Positions 44,905 through 57,649 of a stretch of 64,000 nucleotides of DNA are shown here, piece by piece (the stretch's first letter is position 1; each line of letters opens with the position of its first letter). The notes beneath the pieces are model-generated. The model worked only from the letters and a program-made list of their open reading frames with translations, was not told the origin of the DNA and did no database searches. The position numbers and the translations under genes were made by a program. This DNA is from Emmonsiellopsis sp. PD_33 (lineage: Eukaryota; Ascomycota; Eurotiomycetes; Onygenales; Ajellomycetaceae): the NCBI GenBank assembly GCA_032988165.1, contig JANTQF010000024.1, forward strand, positions 62,001 to 126,000, in the 5' to 3' direction.

Positions 44905-47900
44905 TTACCAAAAACTACACCACCCGATATAATGCTGGCAAAGATTCTCCACACTCGTTGCCTGCACTAGTAGCTTATCCACCTGATCACTAACATTCAA
45001 CTCCTCCGTCGATTTGAAATCCCTTCCAGTCAGCTTCTCCTTCACGCGAGAAAGAACCTGTAGGGCTCGCGCATTTTGGACCTCACGAGCTTCATTGGGC
45101 ACACCCTGTTGGGCGTCTAGGATACCGCCCTCAAGGATTGAGGGGCGACGGCGCGAAAAGTTGCTTGGTTGGATGGGGTGTTCCATGCTGGTCATCTCTT
45201 CAACGGCAATGGATTGGCGGCGGTCGGTGGGGAAAGAAGGGCGGGCGGGGGATTCGCGAGCACCAAGACGCCAGTTTATTAGAGGGTCATGGATGAACTA
45301 GGGAAGAATATTAGACTTGGTAAATTGGGTTGTTTGGGGGAGGGGTATCGGAACTTACAGCTTCCAACACAGCCATGAGGGACTCCTTATTCTCTCGAAT
45401 GACGCGCATAACGGCTTCGCAAGTGATGTGATAGCTTCCCTCAATGTTGGAAACCTCCATGGCGAAGGTGAGCATGCGGGTTAGACGGAAGGGGACACGT
45501 TCAGGGTATTTTTCTCGATGCATGGCAATTTCAAAACAGTCGCCAAAATCAATGTGGACAATCTTGCCAGTGATGCGCTCTAGTAGAAGATTGGATGGGT
45601 GACGGTCACCCAGGCCAAGAATGTAGCCAACCATGGACATGACACCGAGGGACCGGGTGTAGTTGGTTCGGCGCTCAAGCCACGATTCAGAGCTCTTGCT
45701 CTTCAGCCACAGCACGCGATACAGATCCTTGCCAGTTGTATTGTCCATAGCGTATCCGAAGACTTCAACCTTTTGCATGAGTGATAGGTTATCATAGTCG
45801 GGAGCCATCTGTAACATGATACGATGCTCAATGTTAAGCAAGATTCGGCGGCTTTCTCGGTACTCTTTGATCAGTGCATGCAATGTGTCGCTGTTCGACA
45901 CCCAACCGATCAAACCGGAGTTTTGAGAAAGTGGAATAGCAGGGAACCGTTGAATAGTAAGGTGACGCTTAAGACTCTCACTGTCATTATCAAGGAGGGT
46001 ATTAACCAGGCCAAAAAGCTGCATGACACGCTCATCCTGTCGAATATCCTCATGACCCTTAAGAGCATACATGTATGAACTGCCATCACTGCCTTTCAAG
46101 GTCATTTTCCGTGGCCGTTTCTTTGTCTGTACAACGGTAGAGACTGGATCAAAGCTCATGATCCGGATAATTGGTTTACCACTCTGGTATGTGCCGGGAA
46201 CAGCCAAATCAAGATCTGATGCATCCTTCAATTTCGGAGAGACATACTTCAAATCAAGGGTTGATAGCTGTGGGAGTTGACGAGCAATCTTTCGGAACAC
46301 AGTGTAGTATAGATCCCATGCTTGGTTGAGATCGCCCACAACCCCTGATTCGCGGTAGAGAAGACAGAAATGCTTAGCTTCGGCGAGATCACGGCCGAAT
46401 GCTTGAGAAAATGAGACTTCTCTGAGCGTCTCAGCGCCCTTATCGAGCATATCGTGCAACGGAGCCAAGGTTGCGAACATACCGTCCACGTTGTGGTCTC
46501 CAAAGTACAAACGGGAAGCTTCCTCCAAACCTTCATGCCATAGCTCGTGCCACAGAACTGCAACGCGGATCAACTCGTGACTGACAACATCTGCTTGCTC
46601 GACAAGTCGCGGGCTGTGCTGCCTCATGGAATCCATGATGTGAGTGGCAGATTGTGACCGTCGGGCAACATTGGACTTGGTGGCAACAGTCAACGGGTAG
46701 ACTAGAGCTTGGGGATGTGCTTTGCCAACTTCGGCGAGAAGTCGATGAACTGCTCCACGGACCCGAGAGTTTGGTTGATTTATGCGCGCGATCAGCTGTG
46801 GAGTGACTTCAAGCCACGTATCGACACTGACAGAGGAGAAGCCTTCTGTTACAACGCCGCTGACTTCGCTATCACCACCATGTGTGAACCAAAGAGTGAG
46901 AAGTCTAAGCGTATCTTGCAATGAGCTAGTGGATGACAATGATATGGAGCGGAAGAATCCACGAATGGCCGGAATGACATGTTCGAGGACGATATGACGG
47001 GGAACAGACTGGGTGTCGCGGTTCGTCTGGGTGCTAAGGGCATTCACCACTTCAAAATTGGCAAGCGCCCAGGCGTGCCACGCCTTATATGAATCCCGAT
47101 TGTATTGCGTAGCCGCAGAATAGGAGTTCAAGACATCGCGGACCCCATCAGAAGTCCAGTCGCCTCTCTGCAAAGCTGTTTGCCATTCTCCCTGCTTGAG
47201 GTGGCTCTTGGCGAGTAAGCGTCGAAATTTAGCGACATCGCCAATGTGTTGACGTGCGTTGACGACATCCGGATGATTCGAATCATTAATACCGTTGACC
47301 AGAGCAGCCCTATCTCCAGCGCCATGTTCACTATGGGCAGCTAGAACGGCGTTATATCTCCCAAATTCTTCGGTAAGCTTAACTGTGAATTCCCGCAACA
47401 TCTGGAGGGACTCCTTCTGGTGTCCAAAAGCCCAGTCATACTTGAGCCGAGCATATGTAACCTCCGGTGGAGTTCCAAGATCAGATCCATCTCCATTGCC
47501 TTCCAAGGAGCTCAGTGAACGGTCGGCAAGACCCATGCGGTTCCCTTTGCGGCACAGATTGGCGAATTTAATCCACATATCCAGATTTTCACGAGGCGAA
47601 ATGACCAGAGCCCTGACCTTGAGCATGCGTTGCCAAACCTCCACGTTTTTCTGACAGCCCAGCAATCGCTTGTTCCACGTTTCCCTCATGGCCTCTTGTT
47701 TCTCTGGATCATGGGCATTTTGCTTGTAGGTAATAATCTCCTCCAGTTCAGCAAGCATCTGCACACGAACAACCACATTATAGGCGCGGTTGTACGATTC
47801 ACCCAGTAATGCGGAAAGTTCCGTGTCTAGGCCGTTACGAGCTTTTTCAATGAACATTGCCGCCTCTTCGAACTGGTTGCGATGCAAGGAAAGAATTGCC

Positions 47901-50900
47901 CCAAAGAAAGATCGGTCGGGTGACTGTTCCTTCATCACACCGAGATACGAATCCATCAGTTCCCATTGACCACGACCCCAAGCGGCGCCTGCGGCGAGAG
48001 GCGCCATAGCTTTCCTATGTTCGTTAGAGGCTTGATTCCATTTCTCTTGGGCGAGATCAGATAGCATTTTCCATTCGCCAAGGGCATGTAAACAGCGCAT
48101 CTTGCCCATCGTAACGTCGAAGGAATCGGGGTCGATCAGCTCACGACGCTTATATGCTGCCAGTGCCTCCTCCCAACGCTGCAACTTTACGAACCATGTT
48201 TCTTTCAGCTCAACGTCTCTATATGCCTGGGCTTTGCGGAGGATACCAATAGCGGCGTCTGATTGTTGTAGCTGGTTGTTGATGCTGATCAGTGCTTCAA
48301 CAGCTCCGGAGTTCTGATCTTGTTCGAACTCTAATTCCTTGTAGTGGAGAGCCTTGGCGAAGGCGTGGCATTTTCCGGCATACTTTCCAAGGGTACGGAT
48401 ATCGATATGAAGGGCCTTGTCGTCGTGTTCCATAAATTCCGCGAGATTAAGAAGGATCTGTAGAATTTCTGGTGGTATGTTTTGTGATGTGAGGGCCATA
48501 TCTATTGACCGAACGAGCTCCTCTTGATACTGGCCATAAAGTTCTGTCCAGCATGAGACAAAAGCAGCATTGAAAAGGTCCTTGGCCAGTGGTTGGTAAA
48601 TACCTGCCAAACTCGCACAGGCACGGAGAGCATGGGATGGGGATTCCTTGAGAAGTTCGACGGAAAATCGTCGAATCCACTCCTGCCAATCTTCCCGAGT
48701 CGATTTCTGCGACGCATCCCACGCATTTTTTAGATGTTGTTGGTTAACCAATATCTTCTTCTGGCCGATGTCCGCAAAGGTAGAATCATCTCCTAGCGTG
48801 CCATAGTGTTCATCAGGATTCAAATCTTGAGGCAAGGGATCTCCTTTTTGCAGTTTTGAAACGAGAATTTGGTAATTATGATGGTTGATTTGGTTGGCTT
48901 GGAGGATCTTGTTGATCAATTGGATGTAATTGGTAAAGTCTTGACCAAGCTGGAAGATAAGCGTGCAGATACAATCTAAGGCAGCCTGGCGCAAAGTGCG
49001 ATCATTGCCTGCGATCACTCTAGACAGCGGATGTATCATCAGCGAGGAAAAATCGGACACGTTGACTTGGCGGGAAAGTTTTCCAAGGGTACCAATCGCA
49101 GATTTTCGAATTGCTGGAGGGCCCTGGGATTTATCAAATAGCCGCACAATAGCAGGGATGATCAGATGCATGTATTCCTCTCCACTCGGCCCAAAGATCA
49201 GGAACGTGTGGAGAATTCTTTCTGAGGGTTGACGTCTTTCCGTATTATCCTTTTCCAAGGTGTCGAGCATCAGTGGGATGAGGCCAGCCAAGTACTTCTT
49301 GAATTCTCCCTCGAGTGACTTTGCGATAGCCTCAATCAGAGACAATATCGTCGCTTGAACTTGGTAAGAAGCGTCCCAGTATTCACGAATGACTTCTATG
49401 ATCTCTGGCAAAAAGGCACGAATGTGCTGGCGCACAATAGTAACGAGGATTGCAAGCTGGTTGAAGTAGGATTCTAGGCGACTGGTTGGGGTACTCCGGA
49501 TGACTGAGAGGAAGGCAGGAATTATTTGCCCCAAGAAAGGGACGCATTTCAGTCCCAAGGTCTTGAATATCGTGACAATAGCATCAATGACGGCGGAATG
49601 ATACTGGGAGAGAGAGCTTTCGCTGAGGATGTTTTGAAGAAGAGTATTGATGACGACCGTGGGGTAATACTCATCGTTAGACGGGGTTAGGCCTTGCATA
49701 ATAAGCGACACGTCTGAAACTGTCTGAACTTCGTTAATATAATGGACATCGGGTGTTGATTCGCTTATTTGTTGGAATTTATACGGGTCCAAAGCACCAA
49801 GGATACCAAGGAGTTTGATGGTCTCTTTCCTCAATGATCCCGTTTGTTCAGTCTTGATGATGTTGATAAGAACAGTGAGAAGATGTGGGTACTCAGTATA
49901 TGGTTCAATGACGTATCCGGCGTTACTCGCAAGTTGTCCGAGTGTGCGCAAAGCCGCTTCTCTTTTGGCCTGAGACGACAGATCTTGAAGTGCTTCGAGG
50001 ATAATGGGCATCAGTTGACCTAAATATTGCCTCATGTCCTCTCCTCCAACAGTTGCAAGTTCGCCAATGGCCTTCAATGTTGTGGAAGCCACTCCAGCAT
50101 TAGGATCCGTTGTTTTCGGGAACAAAGCTGTCACCATTGGATCAACGTAGGATCGGACAAGTTTCGTAGCATTCGCGACGAACAAGCTGATCAACTGGGC
50201 ACTTTCTTCCTTCTGCCTAGCGGTGGTTGCGAAACTGAGCCCAGTCAATAGGTTCACTAGCAATTTCCTCAGGGGAGGGAAAACGTATGCCGGGTTAACG
50301 CTCGACAGACGGCCAATAATGCTAATAGCAGCTTCCCGGACGGAAAATACCTCGTCATTGACCGCGAGGAAAAGACATCTGACATTCTCGGGCTTGGCTA
50401 GGTGGCGGTCGAACTTGCGGTCCAGCGATTCCAGGACGATTCGCCGAATTTCCGGATCAGAGTCTCCCACTCCAACGGAAAGGAGGGTATCAATGACCTC
50501 ACTGACAACTTGGATCGAATGACTACTAGTCTGGTTAAGAATAGGATCATGGACAAATAGTTGACAGCACGTCAGGGCGGATGCTTTTCGGATTTCCGGA
50601 TTATCGTTATTGACAAAAGTAATAGCGACGTCCCGAACGAACTCGTTTAGGATATGGCCAGAGAAATCGAAACTGCCAAGAGTATGTAATGCAAGGGCAA
50701 TCTCGCTGTCGCTCGGTTCTTGCAGGAAAGGTCCATAATCCTTCGCAAAGGAGGGCATCGGTGGCAGTCGGTTCTCTGGGCACCCAAGAGGTCTAAATGG
50801 AGTACCGCAAAGGACGATACTTAGCATATCGAGTAACTTCTCCTGGATAGTCGCTCGAATGGGTGGAATATAGTGTGCCATATCAACCAAGGCTTGAGTC

Positions 50901-52229
50901 AGGGACTCGCTTAATCCGCAAGCAAATATTGGGTCTAGTAAGGCTTCCATGTATTTGCTGAGTGTCTGGCCAACTGCCAACGATAGCATGCTGATACATT
51001 CGAACATCGGGCCTTCGTTGACTGCAGCCCGATTCCGACTATGAAATGTTAGTGATGATCGCATCAGGAGGGCATTGGGAACTACTCACGCTTTCATAGT
51101 TAGTCCTTCTCGAATATAAACAATAATCCCATCAAGGAACTGCCCAATAGAATTGCCGACAGCATTTGCAATTTTCCCAATGGCAATGAATGCCGCATTC
51201 CGTTCCTTGTCTCGCTTCAGCTGTGCCTGGAGGTATATCATGAATCGGTGGAGGTATATGTTTGTGAAATCTAGTGGGGCGTAGGAGGCAAGGATAGGGA
51301 TGGTAAGAACGATTTGCGTTCGGATCTTTGGATCACGGTGATCCTTAAGACGGAGCACGATCTCGCAGGTGTTTCGATAGTGTTCATTCATGAACATGGC
51401 TCCTTTAAGGAGAAGTTCCTTCAGGGTAAGGAGCGAGCCATGGATCCAGTCGACATTGCTGGATCTCAGCCCCTGTAAGGACTCGTCATATATCCGACCA
51501 AACCACTGTTGACGGACCTGGACATCTCGGGCGGCGAGGATTTCAAAGCACTCGCTAACAGCTTCCGCGGAGGTTTCCCGGATAAGGACCTTCGGATCTC
51601 TCAGCGCCACCCATATAAGCTCAAATATCTGAGGCACGAAGCCGTAAAGGAGGGTAGGTGACCCCTTTGCAAGTTCCCGGATCACAAGAACGGCAGCAAA
51701 CCGCCGGCTCTCTTGTCTCTCTGTCTGTAGCCATTCAAGCGCAGACTGTATCTCACTCTCCACTAATTCTGCGGTTAAGGCCCCCCCCGGTTTCGCTAGC
51801 CGGCCCAGTGAGCGGGCAGCATATATGAGGACCGCATTATCATTACTTCGTAGTGCACTCCGCAGATAGCTAGCAAACCGCGTTGTTTTCTGGGCAGCAT
51901 CGAGCCCATCAAAATCTATCAGCAGGTCGAGAACGAGGAGGCCGCCGATCTTCTCATTGGCGTCGCTGCCAGTCACGATGAGGTGTGCGATGCGCTGGGA
52001 AATGGTATTGTAGAATTCGACGAACTTATCAGGGGCCAGTTCTACAAAAGACAAGGAGTTAGAACCATGTCACACAGAGATATAAGGAAAGCTTTAACCA
52101 ACCTCTCGACGCAGTGACCACGGAATCATAGAGCTCGTAGGAGGCGCGAGAGCGGGTCTCTTCGTTCTTGGACTTCAGCTCAAGGAAGATGCGGTGGGTG
52201 GTCTCGCCCCCCGTGGTAACTTGGGCCAT
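44905..52229 (-). CDS. TOR: Target of rapamycin kinase (PIKK)
   Basis: Four exons, 52229-52103, 52041-51090, 51038-45359 and 45297-44905, coding for 2383 aa. The ATG gives MAQVTTGGETTHRIFLELKS. Introns are 61, 51 and 61 nt and the joins keep frame (TASR-ELAPDK, TMKA-RNRAAV, VLEA-FIHDPL). Residues 1-1200 are HEAT repeats and about 1250-1800 the FAT domain. The FRB domain lies at about 1852-1950 with GLEEASRLYFG, where Ser1868 corresponds to the Ser whose change gives rapamycin resistance and Trp1934 (NQAWDLYY) lines the pocket. The PI3K-like kinase core follows: GHEDIRQDERVMQ, the catalytic Asp2171 in GLGDRHPSN and the metal-binding Asp2190 in HIDFGD. FATC ends in HYIGWCSFW. TOR is the serine/threonine kinase of TORC1 and TORC2 on vacuolar and plasma membranes and couples nutrients to growth. 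It appears intact and of normal length. Confidence 0.97.
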
Positions 52230-52714
52230 GATGAGGGGTCGGTCACGGTCCAGAAGCAGTGCTCGACATCTGCCTCATGGAAGCTTGTCATATGCGGATG
52301 CTCATCGAAATCTCGTTGTTGATACAGTATTTGCGGAGTTGGGATGGTTGAGGTCGATGCGGCTCTGCGGAGGGCGGAATGAGTTGGCCGAACTAGATCC
52401 CGTGACCGTGACGACGAGGAGTGTAAACAAAAGTTGTGATGGAGGATGGATTTGATTTATAGGGCTAAAACTATGGCTATATTGGTTGTCTAGTTACACT
52501 TCAAAGAACCGTTAATAATTGGCACATGAATAGTTGTTCCTGAGCAGCACTCCAATATCAAAATTGTATTTGGCTGCTTGCTCTCTGGAGTTGTGCGCTT
52601 GTGGTCGCTCCGGCGCCCGTAGGAAAATCCTCGTCCAGCCCGAGAGCATCTCAGCAACTTTTGAAGCATCTCAACCTGCGATTGTCAGCAGGCTGCGGCA
52701 GCACCACACGCAAA
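52230..52714. promoter_or_regulatory. Divergent promoter TOR / MRP51
   Basis: Only 485 bp separate the two start codons, so the genes for the growth kinase and a mitochondrial ribosomal protein share one promoter region. No TATA box is obvious. Confidence 0.55.
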
Positions 52715-54076
52715 ATGGCTACCCGAATCTCCCCCGCTTCGAATTTGCTTCGCAAATCCCGCCTCTTTGCGCTCCCTCCGGCGCTCACCCCCCCTCCCCA
52801 GTCCCTCTCGTCCGGCGCCATTTCCGAGTCCGAAACTGCCACACTCCCTTATCCCACTCGCGCTGCCATTGTGACGCCCGCTTCGTCTCTCGCGAGAGGC
52901 GACTGGGGCCTGAAGCGGCCGCTGCCCGCTAAGTCCACGACACAGAGCTCAACCACTCCCGTTGTTCGGATCAATGAATTGGATACCTTTGAACACATCA
53001 CCGATTTCAACTCCGCCGGAGACCACGTCAAGACACTAGAGAAATGGCAGGAACTTTCGCTGCCAGTGTCGATCCCGCACAAGACTGGAATTTCGGTACA
53101 ACATGGTGGAGGACGTCATGAAAGTGTTTTCGAGACCAATTTGGATAATACACATGACAGCCCCAGGGCGGCCGAAATTACCGATGCCCAGCGATTCCGA
53201 TTCAAGGGCCCCTGGTTAGCCGGGCAGACAGATATTGAATTCGACAGATGGCTTGTAAGCGTGCGGCGCCAGAAGCCCCAGCTTATGGAGAAGCTCCGAC
53301 AACTTATTGCGAATAACCGGTTAGCAGACGCCAGACGCTCGGCTCGGGAAGAAGGAAAGGATCTAGCCAATCTACAGGAGCCCACACCACTCAGCGACAA
53401 GGAGTTTGGGGATGCGATTAAAGCTCTACGAGCGGACCCTAAATCGCTAGGGCGTGCCATCTACGAGATTTTGGACCTTGCCCCTCCTCCACCAACGCCA
53501 AATGATCGCATTCACACGGGCGGCTGGGGCTTTGCACCATCCAACTCCTCTTCCACCGAGTACGGCCGCTATGGGCCACCCAAGACGCATCCCTCTGCCG
53601 GCCTAAGCTATCTACGGACAGGCGCACAGATCGACAACCACCCAATTGCCGGGCCGCAAGTCCACTCAAAACCCGTCCAGGCACGCATTCTGAAACCGAA
53701 ACGCCGCGTTGGAGGACAGACCACGGAAGCGACAGTCGGTGTAGGCGGTATTGTGACAGATGACCCACGCGCTCATGGATTCAGAGAGCGCAATGCACCA
53801 TCTGGGATTTCCGACTTTGACCCGGATGTCCCAGGCGGGGCCAAGTACTGGGTTCGCCCTGTGCGTGCAGCGGTGGATTCGGAGGGGAAGATAGATCTAA
53901 AGATTGATCGGGCATCAGATGCGTCCGCCGCGCTCCATGGTGTTCTACCCGAGCCAAAGGAGGTTCCAGCTGTTTTACAGAGCAGAGATCGGTCATTTGG
54001 CGGGTTGACCTCCCCACGATCGCCACAGACGAGTGGAGGCGATGCAAAGGATTTGCTGGCTACTCTGAGGTTGTAG
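52715..54076 (+). CDS. MRP51: Mitochondrial small-subunit ribosomal protein Mrp51
   Basis: A single exon for 453 aa. I start at the ATG at 52715 (MATRISPASNLLRKSRLFALP), because it gives a typical basic, acidic-free mitochondrial targeting leader and matches the family start. An in-frame non-ATG extension upstream does not. Conserved blocks include RGDWGLKRPLPAKST (about residues 60-75), VRINELDTFEHITDFNSAGDH and PSAGLSYLRTGAQI. Mrp51 belongs to the fungal mitoribosome 37S subunit (bS1m position) and in yeast is linked to translation of mRNAs with particular leader sequences. It is in the matrix. The C-terminal 60 residues are poorly conserved by composition. Confidence 0.88.
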   Translation: MATRISPASNLLRKSRLFALPPALTPPPQSLSSGAISESETATLPYPTRAAIVTPASSLARGDWGLKRPLPAKSTTQSSTTPVVRINELDTFEHITDFNSAGDHVKTLEKWQELSLPVSIPHKTGISVQHGGGRHESVFETNLDNTHDSPRAAEITDAQRFRFKGPWLAGQTDIEFDRWLVSVRRQKPQLMEKLRQLIANNRLADARRSAREEGKDLANLQEPTPLSDKEFGDAIKALRADPKSLGRAIYEILDLAPPPPTPNDRIHTGGWGFAPSNSSSTEYGRYGPPKTHPSAGLSYLRTGAQIDNHPIAGPQVHSKPVQARILKPKRRVGGQTTEATVGVGGIVTDDPRAHGFRERNAPSGISDFDPDVPGGAKYWVRPVRAAVDSEGKIDLKIDRASDASAALHGVLPEPKEVPAVLQSRDRSFGGLTSPRSPQTSGGDAKDLLATLRL

Positions 54077-54506
54077 GAGTGAGCTTGCCAGTGAGCTAGG
54101 TGGATTAGTTCTGGCTGGATATTGTACAATAGTATGGAGCAAGTGGGCGAGTATGTGCTGTTATATTAGCATTTCTTTTACATCAATTACCACTTTTTAT
54201 TCGTATATGTTTATGTAAATTAGTTGAGGAGTCGCCAGGGAGTTGAAATTACATTCAATATTCAAATATGCATGTTCAATGGCATGTCCCTGAAATCTTG
54301 ATAATCCTCTTCATAGATCGTAAAGGCAAAACGAAACCTTGTCCACATCACGTGACTTAGGGCACGCTCCACACAAATAAGCGAGCTCCGGCGCCCAAAA
54401 GAAGAATCTCCAACCTCATCGACAAACTTCTCGTCTTCGTCCCCGTCGCCAGCCAACTCAGTCAGCTTTTCGAACCCCCCAACAGCCCTCACACCAAACC
54501 GCCATC
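54077..54506. promoter_or_regulatory. MRP51 3' flank and RPS17 promoter
   Basis: Plus-strand genes in tandem, 430 bp apart. The last 100 bp before RPS17 are C-rich, as is usual for the pyrimidine-rich starts of ribosomal protein genes. Confidence 0.5.
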
Positions 54507-55101
54507 ATGGGTCGCGTCCGCACTAAGACCGTCAAGAAGTCCGCCAAGGTCATCATCGAGCGGTACTATCCCAAGCTCACCCTCGATTTCGAGACCAACA
54601 AGCGCATCTGCGATGAGATCGCTATCATTGCTTCCAAGCGTCTGCGCAACAAGGTATGTAATCCCATTCCCCCGGGGGACTCAGATACTCGCTTTCTTCG
54701 CTACGGGCGTCTAATCTGAGTGCGATTCCGTCGTTTAGATTGCCGGCTACACCACCCACCTGATGAAGCGTATCCAGCGCGGCCCCGTGCGCGGTATCTC
54801 CTTCAAGCTGCAGGAGGAGGAGCGTGAGCGCAAGGATCAATACGTGCCCGAGATCTCTGCTCTCGACGTCTCGCAGACTGAGAGCGGCCAGCTCGATGTC
54901 GATACCGATACTAAGGATCTCCTTAAGAGCCTTGGCGTAAGTTTTTCTCAATTCGTGTGTTGCTTGGGGAAGAGAAGGGGTATGGCTAACGAGTTCTCTT
55001 TTTTTTGCAACGTACAGTTCGACTCCCTCAAGGTCAACGTTGTCGCCGTCAGCCAGCAACAGCAGCAGGACCGCCCCCGCCGCTTCGGTGACCGCCGTTA
55101 A
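54507..55101 (+). CDS. RPS17: 40S ribosomal protein S17 (eS17)
   Basis: Three exons, 54507-54653, 54739-54936 and 55018-55101, coding for 142 aa (yeast 136). The protein starts MGRVRTKTVKKSAKVIIERY and continues IAGYTTHLMKRIQRGPVRGI, which is nearly identical across eukaryotes, ending RPRRFGDRR. eS17 is a cytoplasmic small-subunit protein at the beak. Introns of 85 nt (GTATGT ... GTTTAG) and 81 nt (GTAAGT ... TACAG) both fall on codon boundaries. The second intron is 27 codons long and contains no in-frame stop, so an unspliced mRNA would still encode a full-length protein with a 27-residue insertion. Confidence 0.97.
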
Positions 55102-55751
55102 ACAAAAAAATACCCCCTTTTTTTTTGTTCTTGTTGACGGGTTTTCGACTGGGTTAATTGGGGAGGCGTTTCTGCAATTCTTTCGGACGGTCGTGATGAA
55201 TCTTCGACTGTTCGGAACAGCACGGGACGGGAAAAATTCTTTTCGATTAGCTTGAGAAAGACGGGTATAACCAGCACAAAAACAATACAAAAGGTGTTTT
55301 TTAAATACCAAGGTGTCGCTGATTCCTGAACGGATGATGCTTGATTGCCAATCACTCTCCCTTCTCCTTTGTCTCCAATCGTTGGTGGCTGGGGCAAGGG
55401 GGGTGGGATGAAAGGGTGTGCGTGTGTGTGTTATGCGCACGTACTACTCCGATCCCCTCCCCTCCCCCTTGCCGCCAGGGTTTTGTGTCTCTATCTACGC
55501 TATTTTGATATAGTACAGATGGGATGCTTTTCAATTGATGGAAAGGTAAGTGGCAGAGCAGGTAAGTAATTTACAAGCGACGAACTATCTGCAACCCATC
55601 TACCGGCGTAGATCCATGTAATCTTGTATCTTATCGTAAATTGACTACCTTTCTTTTTAAATATCCGATCCTGGGTATCTCCTCTCATCCATCACCAAAC
55701 GCCTGAACATAAAACATAATGGACACAAGCCCACATAACTTTGGGACATAT
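55102..55751. other. Spacer between convergent genes
   Basis: 3' flanks of RPS17 and RTR1, with poly-T after the RPS17 stop. No gene. Confidence 0.5.
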
Positions 55752-56852
55752 CTAGATCGTAGCAAGGATATCATCATCCTCATCCTCATCCATGGCCTCC
55801 TGGTTTGAATCACGCAGATCGCTGGGCTCGAACCCTTCAATCGACCCGCCTTGTTCATCGCCAGGTCTTAGAACAGGCGCAACCACAGAACTGGAACTCC
55901 CCGGCTGCTTCTCGAAGATATTAATAACTCCAACCCTCCCCGCATCCAGCCCACGCTTCGGGGCAGCATCTCCCCTCTCCATCGCCAGTGCCGCCTGACC
56001 AGCGCGCATCTCCTGGTTCGTATCCCGCATCCCAAGCTGCCCCAGCTCACCGGCCAGGGCATCAGGATCCAAGCTCTTATCACCAATCGCCATCCGTCGC
56101 ATCGTCTCTTCTATACCCTCCTCCATCTCCGCCTGCTCCATCCTTTGCTTGCCCTTCCCCTCCCCCTCCCCACCCGCACGTGCCCTATCCCTCATCTCCC
56201 TCCTCGCCCTACCCTCCTCCAAAAGTAAAATCTCCGGCCCCTCCCGCACCCCGCCCCCCCTCTCCCACGCGGGCTGCTCCACCAGCTGCACCCTCACATA
56301 CATGGCGCGCTTAGCACACTCATCCGAGCACCACTTCTCCAAATCCTCTTTTGGAACAACCCTCATCTCCCTCCCCCTCCCCCCAGGACCCGTCCCCTTC
56401 TTCCCCCAAACAACCCTAAACTTCGCATTTGGGTCCTCGCGCCTGTGCTCGTTTGCGCAGAGAACGTAGCCGCAGCGGCCTTCGATGTTTCGTTCTAGGA
56501 TGAGATTGTCGTAGTCGCTGGGTTGGAAGGGGAGGAGGGCCTGTTTGAAGGCTTTGACGTCTGAGGGGGTGGGGGCGGATGCGGTGGAGAGCGGGTTCGT
56601 GGGGTAGTCGACGAGGGATTCGATGTGCGTGAGGATGAGGGATTCGGTGTCTTTGCGGGCTTGGATTTGGTGGGCGTGGTGAAGGGCGATGGCGAGGTGG
56701 CGGGGATCTGGGGCGGGTTTGCGCTGGGAGGTGTTGGCGGGTTGTTTCTGCTGTTTCTGCTGGTCATGCTGCTGCTGTTGTTGGTTGGCGAGGGCCAGGG
56801 AAGCGGCGTGGATGGAGGGGATGGAGGTCTTCATGGTGTTGTTGGCTGCCAT
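55752..56852 (-). CDS. RTR1: RNA polymerase II CTD phosphatase, Rtr1/RPAP2 family
   Basis: A single exon for 366 aa. The Rtr1-type zinc-binding core reads YDNLILERNIEGRCGYVLC (residues about 114-132) and KWCSDECAKRAMYVRVQL, with Cys127, Cys132, Cys175 and Cys179 as ligands. Rtr1/RPAP2 proteins dephosphorylate Ser5 (and Tyr1) of the Pol II C-terminal domain during the early to late elongation switch and also help import the polymerase. The protein shuttles between cytoplasm and nucleus. The N-terminus has a Gln-rich stretch (residues 24-37). The C-terminal half is acidic and ends DEDEDDDILATI. Yeast Rtr1 is 226 aa, so the extra length is mainly the disordered tail. The gene is divergent from BBC1. 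Confidence 0.93.
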   Translation of the reverse strand: MAANNTMKTSIPSIHAASLALANQQQQQHDQQKQQKQPANTSQRKPAPDPRHLAIALHHAHQIQARKDTESLILTHIESLVDYPTNPLSTASAPTPSDVKAFKQALLPFQPSDYDNLILERNIEGRCGYVLCANEHRREDPNAKFRVVWGKKGTGPGGRGREMRVVPKEDLEKWCSDECAKRAMYVRVQLVEQPAWERGGGVREGPEILLLEEGRARREMRDRARAGGEGEGKGKQRMEQAEMEEGIEETMRRMAIGDKSLDPDALAGELGQLGMRDTNQEMRAGQAALAMERGDAAPKRGLDAGRVGVINIFEKQPGSSSSVVAPVLRPGDEQGGSIEGFEPSDLRDSNQEAMDEDEDDDILATI

Positions 56853-57649
56853 GTTTGCGGCCAGAGACGGGCCTAGGGTGTTCTTGATAGGCCGGATAGA
56901 GATTAGCAGCTAGCTGAGGGTTTTGAATCCCGGGCAGCCATGTAAAACGGCCTCCTCGACTGAGATAGAGGGGCTCAGAGGCAGGAATTGGCGGTAGAAA
57001 CAGGAGTAGTTTCACACGGATATTAAGGGTGGTGGGCCAAGCTGTATCCGCAGCGTCTCTTGATAGACCACGCAGTAGAGTGCAGGCAAACACAGAGTAT
57101 TTGATGCCAGTATTTAAATATGCGCAGTGTCGTGGTGCAGCAGAGCAGAATCCCGGCGTGTGGCGACCTCACCAGCCACAGCCCGCAGTCCGCGGTGGAG
57201 CAACATCGATGCGGCTCAACTTTAGACGACGACAACAACATCTCAACCTCAACCTCAACCTCAACTCACCACCTCGCCGTTCAAGACCCCGCCACGTTCC
57301 CGGGAACACGATACCCGCCTGCCACACGCTCTCTGCCCGCCCATTAATGATTTCTGCCCGGCTGCCCCCGCCGTGACTGGCCTCAGCCCTACCCGACTTG
57401 CCCGCTGCTGGCTGTGCTGGTAAGCATCCCCGCTTGTTCCTGACGACGCCCCCAGGACCCCCTCGACCAGACACTTGCTGACGTATTTATGCCCGGCCAT
57501 GAAGTCTGCTGTTTCGGCCCTGAGAACACGCTCCACAGCTCGCCTGCTTGATATACCCCCGCCATTATATACATCCCGTTGTTGTCGGCTGTTACTAGTT
57601 GCGCCCCCTAACACACGCAACCCCCGTCTCCGCGCGGATATCCTGCCCA
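56853..57649. promoter_or_regulatory. Divergent promoter RTR1 / BBC1
   Basis: A 797-bp region with an AACCTC hexamer repeat at about 57244-57265 near the BBC1 side. Short frames here are not supported as genes. Confidence 0.5.

Noticed and set aside
54625..55440. A 271-codon minus-strand frame over RPS17
   Set aside because: It overlaps the near-invariant RPS17 exons on the other strand and is interrupted in meaning by their introns.
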